NCBI GenBank assembly: GCA_030522415.1
Contig: CM060112.1
Location: 9,197,501-9,261,500, forward strand
Direction of reading: 5' to 3'
DNA from: Channallabes apus
Taxonomy: Eukaryota > Chordata > Actinopteri > Siluriformes > Clariidae
Length of the DNA: 64,000 nt
How positions within the stretch are numbered: position 1 is the first letter of the stretch; every line of letters begins with the position of its first letter. The notes below the pieces were generated by a model that saw only the letters and a program-made list of their open reading frames with translations, did no database searches and had not been told where the DNA came from. Made by a program: the position numbers and the translations under genes. Positions 46,434 to 57,056 of the stretch are shown piece by piece.

Positions 46434-48004
46434 CAGTGGTGTGAAAAACTATTTGCCCCCTACCTGATTTCTTATTTTTTTGCATGTTTGTCACACTTAA
46501 ATGTTTCTGCTCATCAAAAACCGTTAACTATTAGTCAAATATAACATAATTGAACACAAAATGCAGTTTTTAAATGAAGGTTTACGTTATTAAGGGAGAA
46601 AAAAAACTCCAAATCTACATGGCCCTGTGTGAAAAAGTGATTGCCCCCCTTGTTAAAAAATAACTTAACTGTGGTTTATCACACCGGAGTTCAATTTCTG
46701 TAGTCACCCCCAGGCCTGATTACTGCCACACCTGTGTCAATCAAGAAATCACTTAAATAGGAGCTACCTGACGCAGAGAAGTAGACCAAAAGCACCTCAA
46801 AAGCTAGACATCATGCCAAGATCCAAAGAAATTCAGGAACAAATGAGAACAAAAGTAATTGAGATCTATCAGTCTGGTAAAGGTTATAAAGCCATTTCTA
46901 AAGCTTTGGGACTCCAGCGAACCACAGTGAGAGCCATTATCCACAAATGGCAAAAACATGGAACAGTGGTGAACCTTCCCAGGAGTGGCCGGCCGACCAA
47001 AATTACCCCAAGAGCGCAGAGACAACTCATCCGAGAGGCCACAAAAGACCCCAGGACAACATCTAAAGAACTGCAGGCCTCACTTGCCTCAATTAAGGTC
47101 AGTGTTCACGACTCCACCATAAGAAAGAGACTGGGCAAAAACGGCCTGCATGGCAGATTTCCAAGGCGCAAACCACTTTTAAGCAAAAATGATTGCCAAG
47201 ATTTTTGGGAAAATACCTTGTGGACCGACGAGACAAAAGTTGAACTTTTTTGGAAGGACCGTTACATCTGGTGTAAAAGTAACACAGCATTTCAGAATAA
47301 GAACATCATACCAACAGTAAAATATGGTGGTGGTAGTGTGATGGTCTGGGGTTGTTTTGCTGCTTCAGGACCTGGAAGACTTGCTGTGATAGATGGAACC
47401 ATGAATTCTACTGTCTACCAAAAAATCCTGAAGAAGAATGTCCGGCCATCTGTTCGTCAACTCAAGCTGAATCGAACTTGGGTGCTGCAGCAGGACAATG
47501 ACCCAAAACTCACCAGCAAATCCACCTCTGAATGGCTGAAGAAAAACAAAATGAAGACTTTGGAGTGGCCTAGTCAAAGTCCTGAACTGAATCCTATTGA
47601 GATGTTGTGGCATGACCTTAAAAAGGCGGTTCATGCTAGAAAACCCTCAATTAAAGCTGAATTACAACAATTCTGCAAAGATGAGTGGGCCAAAATTCCT
47701 CCAGAGCGCTGTAAAAGACTCGTCGCAAGTTATCGCAAACGCTTGATTGCAGTTATTGCTGCTAAGGGTGACCCAACCAGTTATTAGGTTCAGGGGGCAA
47801 TTTCTTTTTCACACAGGGCCATGTAGGTTTGGATTTTTTTCTCCCTAAATAATAAAACCCCTCATTTAAAAACTGCATTTTGTGTTTACTTGTGTTATCT
47901 TTGACTAATAGTTAAATGTGTTTGATGATCAGAAACATTTTGTGTGACAAACATGCAAAAGAATAAGAAATCAGGAGGGGGGCAAATAGTTTTTCACACC
48001 ACTG
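46434..48004 (+). mobile_element. Tc1-like transposon, nearly intact
   Basis: 1,571 bp with long inverted repeats of about 210 bp starting CAGTGGTGTGAAAAACTATT and ending AATAGTTTTTCACACCACTG. TA lies on both sides (46432-46433 and 48005-48006). Each arm has an inner direct copy of the end motif (gtgtgaaaaagtgattgccc and its right counterpart), the usual IR-DR arrangement. Confidence 0.93.
46813..47787 (+). CDS. Tc1-like transposase, open frame
   Basis: 324 codons without a stop, encoding a cut-and-paste DDE transposase that would bind the inverted repeats and move the element. Residues 1-120 hold two helix-turn-helix motifs (GKGYKAISKALGLQRTTVR) joined by a GRPTK AT-hook-like linker. The catalytic triad is visible: TDETKVELF, then LQQDNDPKLTSK, then ELNPIEMLW, with 34 residues between the QD aspartate and the Glu (DD34E). 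The GGGS box and VMVWGCF are kept. It is shorter than the family's usual ~340 residues because about 15 residues are missing before FWENTLWTDET. Whether that loss inactivates it cannot be told from sequence. Confidence 0.93.
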   Translation: MPRSKEIQEQMRTKVIEIYQSGKGYKAISKALGLQRTTVRAIIHKWQKHGTVVNLPRSGRPTKITPRAQRQLIREATKDPRTTSKELQASLASIKVSVHDSTIRKRLGKNGLHGRFPRRKPLLSKNDCQDFWENTLWTDETKVELFWKDRYIWCKSNTAFQNKNIIPTVKYGGGSVMVWGCFAASGPGRLAVIDGTMNSTVYQKILKKNVRPSVRQLKLNRTWVLQQDNDPKLTSKSTSEWLKKNKMKTLEWPSQSPELNPIEMLWHDLKKAVHARKPSIKAELQQFCKDEWAKIPPERCKRLVASYRKRLIAVIAAKGDPTSY

Positions 48005-48290
48005 TATATCACAAATAATTTAGGCAGCTGTGAAGGCAAAAAGAGTTTTTAAGTCCAACCCTTTATTAACAAGGTGTATATAAACAGTACACATGTATGG
48101 AACGATATCGCGGACAATATTCAAATGCAATTGCAAATAGCATTTGCAATTGCGTTTCCCATATGTGGACGCACAAACTGGACGCACATACATATAATAT
48201 ATGTGTATGTGGACGCACATACATATAATATATGAGTATTATCACGAAGCGATTTTTATTATAAATAAGAAATATAAAAATATACATGTA

Positions 48291-49835
48291 CAACCCCTGG
48301 CAAAAATTCTGGAATCACCCTCTCAGAAGATGTTCATTCAAATGTTTAATTGTGTAGAAAAAAAAACAAGCACATACATGCCACAAAACTATTTTCACTC
48401 AACAATCCAAACTTCTGGCTGTATAAAACACTTAAAAAAAACAAAGAAAGATAACTATAGTCAACGACAACTGTTTTAACAACTCAAACAGAGGAAAAAA
48501 ATATGGAATCACCATGCACTTTGCATTTCTACAACTGCTAATTAGTCTACAGTTAAAAAAGAGTGCTTGCACACATTAGGGATGTGTTGAACCAAGATGA
48601 TTGACATAACTCATAGCTCCAACACGAGAGATGTCAGTTGAAACAAAGGAGAGAATTATCAAACTTCTTGGTTGTTCCCAGTCAGCTGTGTCTAAAATCT
48701 GGGCCAAGTACAAATCAAATGGAAAGGTTGTAAAAGGGAAGCGTACTGGTAGACCAAGAAAGACATCAAAGCACCAAGACAGAAAACTTAAAGCAATATG
48801 ACTTGAAAACATAAAATGCACAACAAAACAAATGAGGAACAAATGGGCAGAAAGTGGAGTCAATGTCTGTGACCGGACAGTAAGAAATCGCCTAAAAGAA
48901 ATGGGATTTACATACAGAAAAGCCAAAAGAAAACCATCATTAACATCTAAACAGAAAAAAACAAGGGTTCAGTGGGCTAAAGAAAGACAATCTTGGACTG
49001 CGGATGACTGGATGAGAGTTATATTCAGTGATGAATCACGAATCTGCATTGGGCAGGGTGATGATGCTGGAACTTTTGTTTGGTGCCGTTCCAATGAAAT
49101 TAATAAAGACAACTGCCTGAAGAAAACATGCAAATTTCCACAATCATTATTGATATGGGGTTGTATGTCAGGTAAAGGTATGGGAGACATGACAGTCATT
49201 ACATCTTCTATAAATGCACAAGTTTATGTTGAGATTTTGGACACTTTTCTTATTCCATCAATTGAAAGGATGTTTGGTGATGGTAGCATCATTTTTCAGG
49301 ATGATAATGCATCGTGCCATAGGGCAAAATCTGTGAAAACATTCCTACAGGAAATACATATAATGTCAATGGCATGGCCTGCAAATAGTCCGGACCTTAA
49401 TCCAATTGAAAATCTGTGGTGGAAATGAAAGAAAATGGTCCAGGACAAGGCTCCAACCTGCAAAGCTGATCTGGCAACTGCAATAAGACAAAGCTGGAGA
49501 CAGACTGATGAAGTATACTGTTGGACATTAGTTAAATCCAGGACTCAGAGAATTCAAGCTGTTATAAAAGCCAGAGGTGGTGCAACAAAGTACAAGTAGT
49601 GTTTTTATTTGGTGAATCCATATTTTTTCCCTCTGTTTGAGTTGTTAAAACAGTTGTCGTTGACTATAGTTATCTTTCTTTGTTTTTTTTTTTAAGTGTT
49701 TTATACAGCCAGAAGTTTGGATTGTTGAGTGAAAATAGTTTTGTGGCATGTATGTGCTTGTTTTTTTTCTACACAATTAAACATTTGAATGAACATCTTC
49801 TGAGAGGGTGATTCCAGAATTTTTGCCAGGGGTTG
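48291..49835 (+). mobile_element. Tc1-like transposon nested at a palindrome centre
   Basis: Inverted repeats of about 230 bp start CAACCCCTGGCAAAAATTCT and end AGAATTTTTGCCAGGGGTTG, flanked by TA. The DNA outside each end is itself a perfect 68-bp inverted pair, so before insertion the site read as a perfect palindrome centred on TA. Confidence 0.92.
48631..49599 (+). pseudogene. Tc1-like transposase with two TGA stops
   Basis: 322 codons from MSVETKERIIKLLGCSQSAV to GGATKYK in one frame, broken only by TGA at 48799-48801 and 49426-49428. The helix-turn-helix, GRPRK linker, FSDESRI, FQDDNASCHRA and SPDLNPIENLWW motifs are all present. The first stop fits CpG decay of an Arg codon. This family is distinct from the transposase at 46813. 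Confidence 0.92.
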
Positions 49836-50676
49836 TACATGTATATTTTTATATTTCTTATTTATAATAAAAATCGCTTCGTGATAATACTCATATATTA
49901 TATTTGATAATAATAATATGAATATTTGATTGTGATGTCCTCATATATTTGACAGAGATTTTGTGGGGGTGCAATCAGTGGCAGGGAGGCATTTTAGCGC
50001 ATAACACCGGTACGCAGCGTTTCTGAAAGATTTAGCTCCAGCAGGCTGTAACAGGAGAAGATCTAAAAATATTTTTATTTGTAAAAACTTCTCTGTCCAC
50101 TCCGGAGCAAGAAAATATGCGATTTGTCATTTTTGTGTGTTTATTTCTTGATAAACAAATGAGATAATCTCGGTTCACCTCCAGTGCTCAAATATCCCCC
50201 TCTTGGTCGGCGAGTGCGAGTGACGTCACTCCCCATACAATCCCGCCCCACAGTATAGACCCGCCCCTGACGCTGATTGACAGGTTTCTGTGTAACGTGT
50301 TGGAAATGCAATTGCAAATGGATTAGCGATTGCGTTTGAATTTTGGCCGGCTTGACGCGCGGCGCAGAGAAAGTGAAAAAGCAAACGTGGTGATTGATTT
50401 TGCTATTTAAATATGACAGGTTCATGACGTGTAAGACCTGGGAAATACAAATGCAAATGGACTTTGTTTTTTCATTTGAAATTTGGCAGTCAGTGTGCGG
50501 TCGCGAAGGCGAATCAGCAAACGGTAATGCAAAGTTTGCAATTGCATTTGAATTATGGCACAGTTTGTGCGTCCACATATGGGAAACGCAATTGCAAATG
50601 CTATTTGCAATTGCATTTGAATATTGTCCGCGATATCGTTCCATACACATGCACATATACACATAGCAAGGTGTAT

Positions 50677-52522
50677 TCATAACACTTTTTCATCATTAAT
50701 TGTGTGCCAGTTGAATTGCTATGGTTATTTGTCTTAATTTATACTTTTTTTGTTGGGAAATGTTTGGTTAATCTCAAATGTCATGTTTGCAATTAAAATA
50801 AACCAGAGATTTAAACTCGACAGAGTAATCACTCGTTCACTTACTCTCACTCATCTTACAGTATATACCACTTTATCCTGTATCCAGGGTCACTGTGGGC
50901 CTGGAGTCTATCCCAAGAGACCTAGGGAAAGAGGCAGATACATCCTGGACAGGGTGCCAATCCACAGAGTAATCAGTAGATATTAAATTGTACTCATCAG
51001 CATTTATAGGATTTAAAGGTGACCATGTAAGGTTTAAATTAGTAAGTCTCAATATACAGAACTATGAACTCAGGGGAATATCCTGTAGGATACAAACATT
51101 TTTTTCCCAAACAAGAGCTTGTGTTATGAATGGTTAATTGGTTTAGTTCAGAACTGGCAGTCCTGATTCATATTAAAGTTTGACAAAGCCAGTCCTTGGC
51201 CTCAGCTGAGGTTTTGCTGATTGTGTTGAGAAGATGTGCCGAATTATAATTATGAAACAAGGCATAACAGGAATAAGAAATAAACTGATTAAATTCACCC
51301 CTAAGCCACAAGGACCGATTAAGGACATAAAGAGATAATGGTTTGCAATTAGGGATGACACAATGATGAAATGTTCAATAATAATATGTAAGCATATTAT
51401 ATAAGGGAAATGAGACATACAGTTATGCTAATTAGCTATGCAGAAGAAAGTGAAGCACAGCAAAAAAAGCTATGTATGTTTGCTTACATAATACTGCACT
51501 ATACCTATGATAATTAACAAATCTTTGTTTCTTGTTTTGGCAGTCATCCACCATGTCATGCTAGTTTATTAGCTCTGAGAATTATCTCGTTATGCCAAAT
51601 TCATATTAAACAAATGAATAATTACATATGATTAAGGTTAGCAACAGGGTGGGTTTTCATAGCAAAATGCTTTTTTATAACAAAATTTCTTTCAATTATA
51701 AATCAGTTAAATTAAAAAAATATCAAACATACTAGACAGGAGTTTAATTATTGTCTTACTCTCTAACTTTTAGTAACCACCCGGCCTGTCCTAGTGAGTG
51801 TTGTGGTGGATCTGTAGTCTATCTTGGGAACACTGTATGTGAGGTGGGAATACACTAATCTATTACAGCATTCCATGCATACACATTCATACTCATTCAA
51901 CACTTGCAGCTAGAAGGAATTTTATAGTCTGCATGAGATTTGGTTTGTTGAAATATATTATTAATTCATGTTCAGTAAGCCATTTATCCTAATCTAGGTT
52001 ATGGTGGATCCAGAGGTTGTTCTGGGAACAAGGCAGTGGCACCAATCCCCAATGCAGTCATGTTTTGGGGAGGTTGGAGAAAACCTTAGAAAACAAAGGA
52101 AACCCACAAAGACATTGGAAACATGGGTTTCTAAGTCCAACCCTTTATTTACAATTAACAGTGACAGACACAACATGTACGGAGATACAGTGCACAGACA
52201 ATAACTTGAGGTCAGGATTGAACAGGAAACTTTGGATGAAATGTAGCCATTGTACGACATTAATAATTGAAGATGTTATATACTGTACATCATCAGCAAA
52301 CCTACAGTATAACTAACAAGTAACTACACTATATAGATATTAGTGGTTGGTTACCATCAAGATTGAAAATTCACAGTATGTAGAATTGCATTTTTGTAAC
52401 TGCATGTTTCCCCTCATCATCACTGCTAAAACATTGTCTTCCCAGGAACCCCTTTAATTGCTCTTTATTATAATAATAATAATCAAAGACTGGTTTGCTC
52501 ACCTTAGAAGAATAATGTTCAA
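50677..52522. other. Gene-poor, with old SINE-type fragments
   Basis: Decayed pieces of the family at 10405-10770 appear at about 50866-50970 (actttatcctgtatccaggg and ccaatccaca), 51780-51900 and 51975-52125. A word, aagtccaaccctttatt, is shared between 52133 and 48051. No coding gene is seen. Confidence 0.6.
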
Positions 52523-52762
52523 TTATTTGTCACATGTACTTTACAGCACAATGAAATGTCTTTTTCATATATCCCAATTAGGAAACTGGGGTCAGAGCGC
52601 AGGGTCAGGCATCTTACCGTGCCCCTGGAGTAGATAGGATTAAGTGCCTTGCTCAAGGGCTCAACAGTGGAAACCTGGTGATGCTGGGGCTCGAACCCCT
52701 GACCTTCCGATCAGTAACCCAGTAACCCACAGCCTTAACTGACTGAGCCACCACTGCCCCTA
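52523..52762 (-). mobile_element. tRNA-derived SINE, second family
   Basis: On the minus strand it begins GGGGCAGTGGTGGCTCAGTC (box A) with box B GGGGTTCGAGCCCC. It passes through ttgagcaaggcacttaatcc and ends cattgtgctgtaaagtacat, a well-known fish SINE tail. Confidence 0.9.
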
Positions 52763-53949
52763 TAGGCATACCATTTTTGCAGGACATTGCATGACCATGG
52801 CATACTGCCCACTGCACCACTTGCACAATACAATAACTCAGCTGGGAGTTATTGCCACATCTTATACAGTATGTACTCGATCTCACTTCAAGCATTTGGG
52901 CCATTAAAGGAGTGCCAGCATTTCAGACGTGACCAACCATGGCTCTAGCATACTGAGAAAACTTTCTAACAGGATGGCATCCGAGTATTCGTAAAACACT
53001 GGGATAAGTGCATTAGTATTGAAGAGGATTACAGTATATACAGTAGAGAAATAAAGGCAGTTTTCACATTCATAACTGTGTTTGGAAAATGGAAAAATTA
53101 ATTGTGGTGTAGAAACATGTTGCTTACTTGCCTTTAAATGATAGCACAAAAATCATTAGTATTTGGCTCTAAGTATAACTCTAGTATAAGTCTACTGTAA
53201 GTATGATTTCAAATTGACCTGGTGGGCAGTTCAATGAAAACTGTTTTTGGTGAGTATGCAGGTGGTTGACTAAACTGCTTTAAAGTGGTATGGTTATCAT
53301 AAGGCAAGATGAATTTCAATTCCACCAGCCCCTGCTTTTCAATCGCAAACAAAAATCTCAATTAGGTTGTTAAAGCCACTTAGAAACCATATTCATTGTT
53401 TGTATACACAATTATAAACAGTCAGAAATATATTCTGTACTCATACATTTACATTGCTTTATCCTCTGGGACTTTAAAACTTGTGCAATTTTGGATGTAG
53501 ATGGAACTGGCTGAATATCTAATCCAGTGTAATTGTAAATTACTATCACAGGCCTTGGTGTGCTCAGGTGTTTCTTTCTACAGTCCTTAGCCTAGTTATA
53601 GATCTGTGCAGGTGCACAATTTTTCAGTGGTCATTTGGGAGAACAAACAAACACAAACGCGTCTGCTCTGACATTACTCATGCTAATGGCTTTACATAAA
53701 TCACAGTGGGGAGAGTGACACTAATCACTGAAAGATGAAATGGGCACTACGGTAACCCTGCCTCCTGTTTTTCATTTTCCTACAGTTTTGTTTTCCATAT
53801 CTGGGGCATCTACAATCTAAACCCTTTGGAAAATTTCTGAGCAAAATCTACTGGTGTTTTGCACTAAAAACAAAAGACAACTATAGTTCATAAACTGCAT
53901 GCAAGATTTCAATGAAAAGTGAAGACTGGGGAAATGATTCATTCAACAT
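52763..53949. other. No feature seen
   Basis: Unique-looking AT-rich DNA with only short reading frames. Confidence 0.5.
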
Positions 53950-54290
53950 GATTCATCTTCAGTAAAAGCTCTCTCCTGGTCAGAGTTGTGGTGGATCTGG
54001 ATCCTATTCTAGGAACACAGGGCTCCAGGCGGGAATACATCCTGGTTGGCATGCCCGTTTATCGCAGGCCACCATGCACACATGCTTATTTATATTTAGG
54101 GGCAATGTAGCTTAGCCAAGCCACCTAGTGAGATTTTTTGGGGGGATGTTGGATGAAGCCAGAGAACAATTAGAAAACCTATGCAGACAGACTGCAAGAC
54201 CATGCAAAATTCCAAATAGACAGACCCAAAATCAGGATCAAACCATGGACCTTGGTAAGGCTGCAGCATTAGTCACTGTATTGTGTCACC
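53950..54290 (-). mobile_element. Ancient SINE copy
   Basis: Order and wording follow the 10405-10770 family: tggatcctattctaggaac, then cggggaatacatcctgg-like, then gccagagaacaattagaaaacc, then ccaaaatcaggatcaaacca. It is heavily diverged. Confidence 0.6.
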
Positions 54291-55244
54291 ATCTGATAAA
54301 ATGTGACTGTGAAAAAATAGAAAAGTCTATTATTAAATTTAGGGCATTAATCAACCACTTCTTTCTCCATCTCCAATTCGTATGATGCATCAATTTTGCT
54401 TTAATCTTTGTGTTCGGGGTACCTCCATTTTTACTGTAAAAAAATAAAATAAATTTTAAATACCAATAGAAAAATTTCTCTTTCAGCTAATTCATGGCAA
54501 TTTTTGTGGTAGATGAAGCTACTTTTTCTGGAACAATACAAAAACATGTTAAAAAGTATTCATATTTGACTCTTCAATGGTGTTCACATTTTCCACCAAG
54601 GATGGAGTTTCTTTGTTTGTGTGAAGGAAAACAAAAGCAGAGAGTGAGGGAGTGAGTGGGAGATTTGATTATTACCACAGCTCACATTTTTTAAAGTAGT
54701 AGTCATGTCAGTATATTAGACATGACATCATTAGCACAGGGCAACAGTGGGCAGAAAAACATTATCAAAGATTATTATGGTTGCATGTTGATGGGAAAGA
54801 AAAGAACACAAGGATGTGACCTCACATTAGTTAGAGTATTAATAAAACAAAATTGTTGCCATTGTGGACATTAATGAAACTTTGCAGCTCAACAAGTAAT
54901 GTAAAAGTAGAACAAAGAATTATATTTCTTATATTTTGTTTTCACATAGTGTTTTGAATGCTATAAATAAGGATTTCAATTACTTCTTATGATACTGAGC
55001 AATTGGGAGCACATGACTCTAACTAATCATAAAGCAGTATACTTTTATTTGTTTTACCACAATCTATTTGTATGTTTTTAAGCAGACTGTGAGGCCATCA
55101 ACTAGCTTAAAGGTGTATGACCCACTTCATGGCAAACCTTTTACTAATTCATCACATTCAAGGACAAATGTATGGAGCACAAGTCAGAGGACAAAGCCAG
55201 TGATTGAGTCAAGAAAATGACTGATGACTAAATGACTTACTTAG

Positions 55245-55246
<2 letters not shown>
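54291..55246. other. No feature seen
   Basis: AT-rich DNA with no recognisable gene or repeat. Confidence 0.5.
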
Positions 55247-55302
<56 letters not shown>

Positions 55303-55304
55303 GT
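55247..55304. repeat. (TG)n(AG)n microsatellite
   Basis: About 34 nt of TG repeats followed by about 24 nt of GA repeats. Confidence 0.97.
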
Positions 55305-55825
55305 CACATGTTTACCACAGTGTGGCACTCTCTTTCTAGAAGTTCAAGTTCTAGTTTATTGGTGGCTAAAATGGAGACCTGAACATATTTCAGATCCTTG
55401 CCTTATTTTAAAGCTTACAGCTCGCTATTGCTGGCCCTTTGAATCACTACTTCACAACCTCAGAATCAGTCTCTCATTATGTGTCAATATCTCGAACATA
55501 GCAATGCTCCAAAAATTGATGCGTAACTTTATATAAATGTTATTAAAAAACATGAATAAATATGATGCAAAAAGTAAATTGTGGATTCTTAACATGTCTG
55601 GTTTAAAGACTGGCTACAGCATTCAGTACATTTGTTTTGCCATTTTTCTTTTCTATTAAAGGGGACATACGGTGCTACATGGACTTTTTCAAGCTGTTTG
55701 GACTGCATTGTGTGTTAGGAGAGTGTGAACACAACCACTCTACAATGATAAAGAGCCACCCAGCGATTTTCTTTTAATTTAATAATATAAGATGCCCCTT
55801 CTGAAATCAGGCCGTTTTCAAAAGC

Positions 55826-55851
55826 CTGTCGGTGTGACGTCACACCGACAG
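55826..55851. repeat. Perfect 26-bp palindrome with CRE core
   Basis: Each half is the reverse complement of the other: CTGTCGGTGTGAC then GTCACACCGACAG, centred on TGACGTCA. It lies in a locally GC-richer block (55660-55960) upstream of the tRNA-like cluster and may be part of a dispersed repeat. Confidence 0.9.
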
Positions 55852-55991
55852 AGGCCGCTCCTACTATAATTGATTGACACTGGTGTTTTAGCAAAGACAC
55901 GCCCCGAGTGAAAAAAGAGCCGTCGGCCATTGTTTTTCTACACTGGAGCAAAATGCCGCCTACATGAGTGTGGTGTGCAGTTTGTTGGTGT

Positions 55992-56063
55992 AGTGTGGTA
56001 GTCTAGTGGTTAGGATTCGGCGATTTCACGTGGGAGACCCGGGTTCGATTCCTGCTCAAGGTA
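55992..56063 (+). pseudogene. tRNA-Glu-like sequence, decayed
   Basis: gtctagtggttaggattcgg (box A region) and gggttcgattcctg (box B) match tRNA-Glu, with a TTC at the anticodon position. The anticodon stem and acceptor stem do not pair, so I call it a pseudogene. Confidence 0.7.
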
Positions 56064-56339
56064 CATGCTTTTTTTGCACTACATATTTATAAAGTTTTTC
56101 TAAAGTTCGTTTAGTAACGAGGCGAGTGCGCTATGCTTCGGTAAGCTTTTCTGACACCAGGAGAGACTCAGTCAAACACACACACAAACACACACACACA
56201 CATTGTCTGTCAGAAAGGTCTCTGTTTATTAACAGCAAAAGATCGGTTTATATATGTTTGACTAAACGCCTGTGCTATAGACATATGTTACTACAAATGA
56301 ACCATTGTAAATGTCCTGGTGAGATCCCGAAAAAACAAT

Positions 56340-56385
56340 GCTTCGCGTGTATAAGGTCGCGGGTTAAATACCCGGCATTTCCAAG
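56340..56385 (+). pseudogene. Possible tRNA 3'-half relic
   Basis: cttcgcgtgtataaggtcgc followed by gggttaaatacccggc resembles the anticodon-to-T-arm half of a tRNA, perhaps Val. It lies between two tRNA-Glu-like sequences. Weak. Confidence 0.3.
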
Positions 56386-56398
56386 AGGTAGTCATTAA

Positions 56399-56626
56399 TC
56401 CTCCGTGGTCTAGTGGTTAGTGGGGGCAGATAAATATAAGAAAATTATTCTTCCATCTGCTCCTTTCTGATCATGGATATGTAAAGGAAAACTTAAATGA
56501 GTTGTATGTGACTTGTACAAATAATGCATTTTCATGAAAGGAATAAAGGAATAAAGTAAAAAAAAAAAAAAGTTAGGATACGGCGCTCTCAGCGCAGCAA
56601 CATGAGTTCGATTCCCGGTCTGGGAA
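56399..56626 (+). pseudogene. tRNA-Glu(CTC) split by a retroposon
   Basis: The 5' part (56399-56420) ends in tggtctagtggttag. The 3' part (56577-56626) begins gatacggcgctctcag, with CTC at the anticodon, and has box B gagttcgattcccgg. Together the parts total 72 nt, the normal tRNA-Glu length. Acceptor positions 5-6 and one anticodon-stem pair are mismatched, so it may already have been a pseudogene. Confidence 0.8.
56421..56571 (+). mobile_element. 5'-truncated retroposed 3' end inside the tRNA
   Basis: 151 bp ending in AATAAA signals (ggaataaaggaataaagt) and a poly(A) run, flanked by a 5-bp duplication GTTAG at 56416-56420 and 56572-56576. It is either a processed mRNA 3' end or a LINE tail; I cannot name the source. 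Confidence 0.75.
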
Positions 56627-56689
56627 GTCAAAAAAGTATTACAACCTGATTCACATGTAAAATTTTATATACATATATAACTATATATA

Positions 56690-56691
56690 AC

Positions 56692-56723
<32 letters not shown>

Positions 56724-57056
56724 TATGAGTGCATAATAAAAATATTACAAAATATAGGTGAAATATATATATATATAAACCTGATATGTAGTGACATTTT
56801 TTCAGAAATCAACTGATATTTGTTATTATAATGTAAAGTTAGCAACAATTAGTGTCTTTATATGTTGTAGAGTTCAAACGCATGTTGTCCAACTGAGTGG
56901 ACATATTTGTAATTGCATGAAAAATAGGTTTATTAAAAAAAATTCAGTTGCATTTTATTTGTAAGCCTAGAGAGGAATAAAAATCTTGACTGAGGTTCTC
57001 ATAATTCATGCATGAAAGGGTTAAGTATGTATGTATGTATGTATGTATGTATGTAT
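56690..57056. repeat. (AT)n, (GA)n and (GTAT)n tracts
   Basis: AT/GA simple repeats at about 56690-56725 and 56765-56780, and (GTAT)n at about 57023-57055. No gene lies between them or in 57057-57540. Confidence 0.9.

Larger units (their letters stand above)
48080..50666. mobile_element. Candidate foldback DNA element with a nested Tc1-like element
   Basis: An 86-bp perfect inverted repeat lies at 48095-48180 and 50561-50646. It is bounded outside by an exact 10-bp direct repeat caaggtgtat at 48070-48079 and 50667-50676, consistent with a target duplication. Inside are repeated GCAATTGCAAATG words and a perfect 68-bp inverted pair (48223-48290 and 49836-49903). A Tc1-like element sits at the centre of that pair. 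No transposase belonging to the outer element is seen. The 9-10-bp duplication recalls Mutator-like elements, but the tips outside the 86-bp arms do not match well. Confidence 0.6.

Noticed and set aside
50141..50680. 179-codon minus-strand frame inside the candidate foldback element
   Set aside because: It overlaps the inverted GCAATTGCAAATG modules, and its composition follows those repeats rather than a protein.
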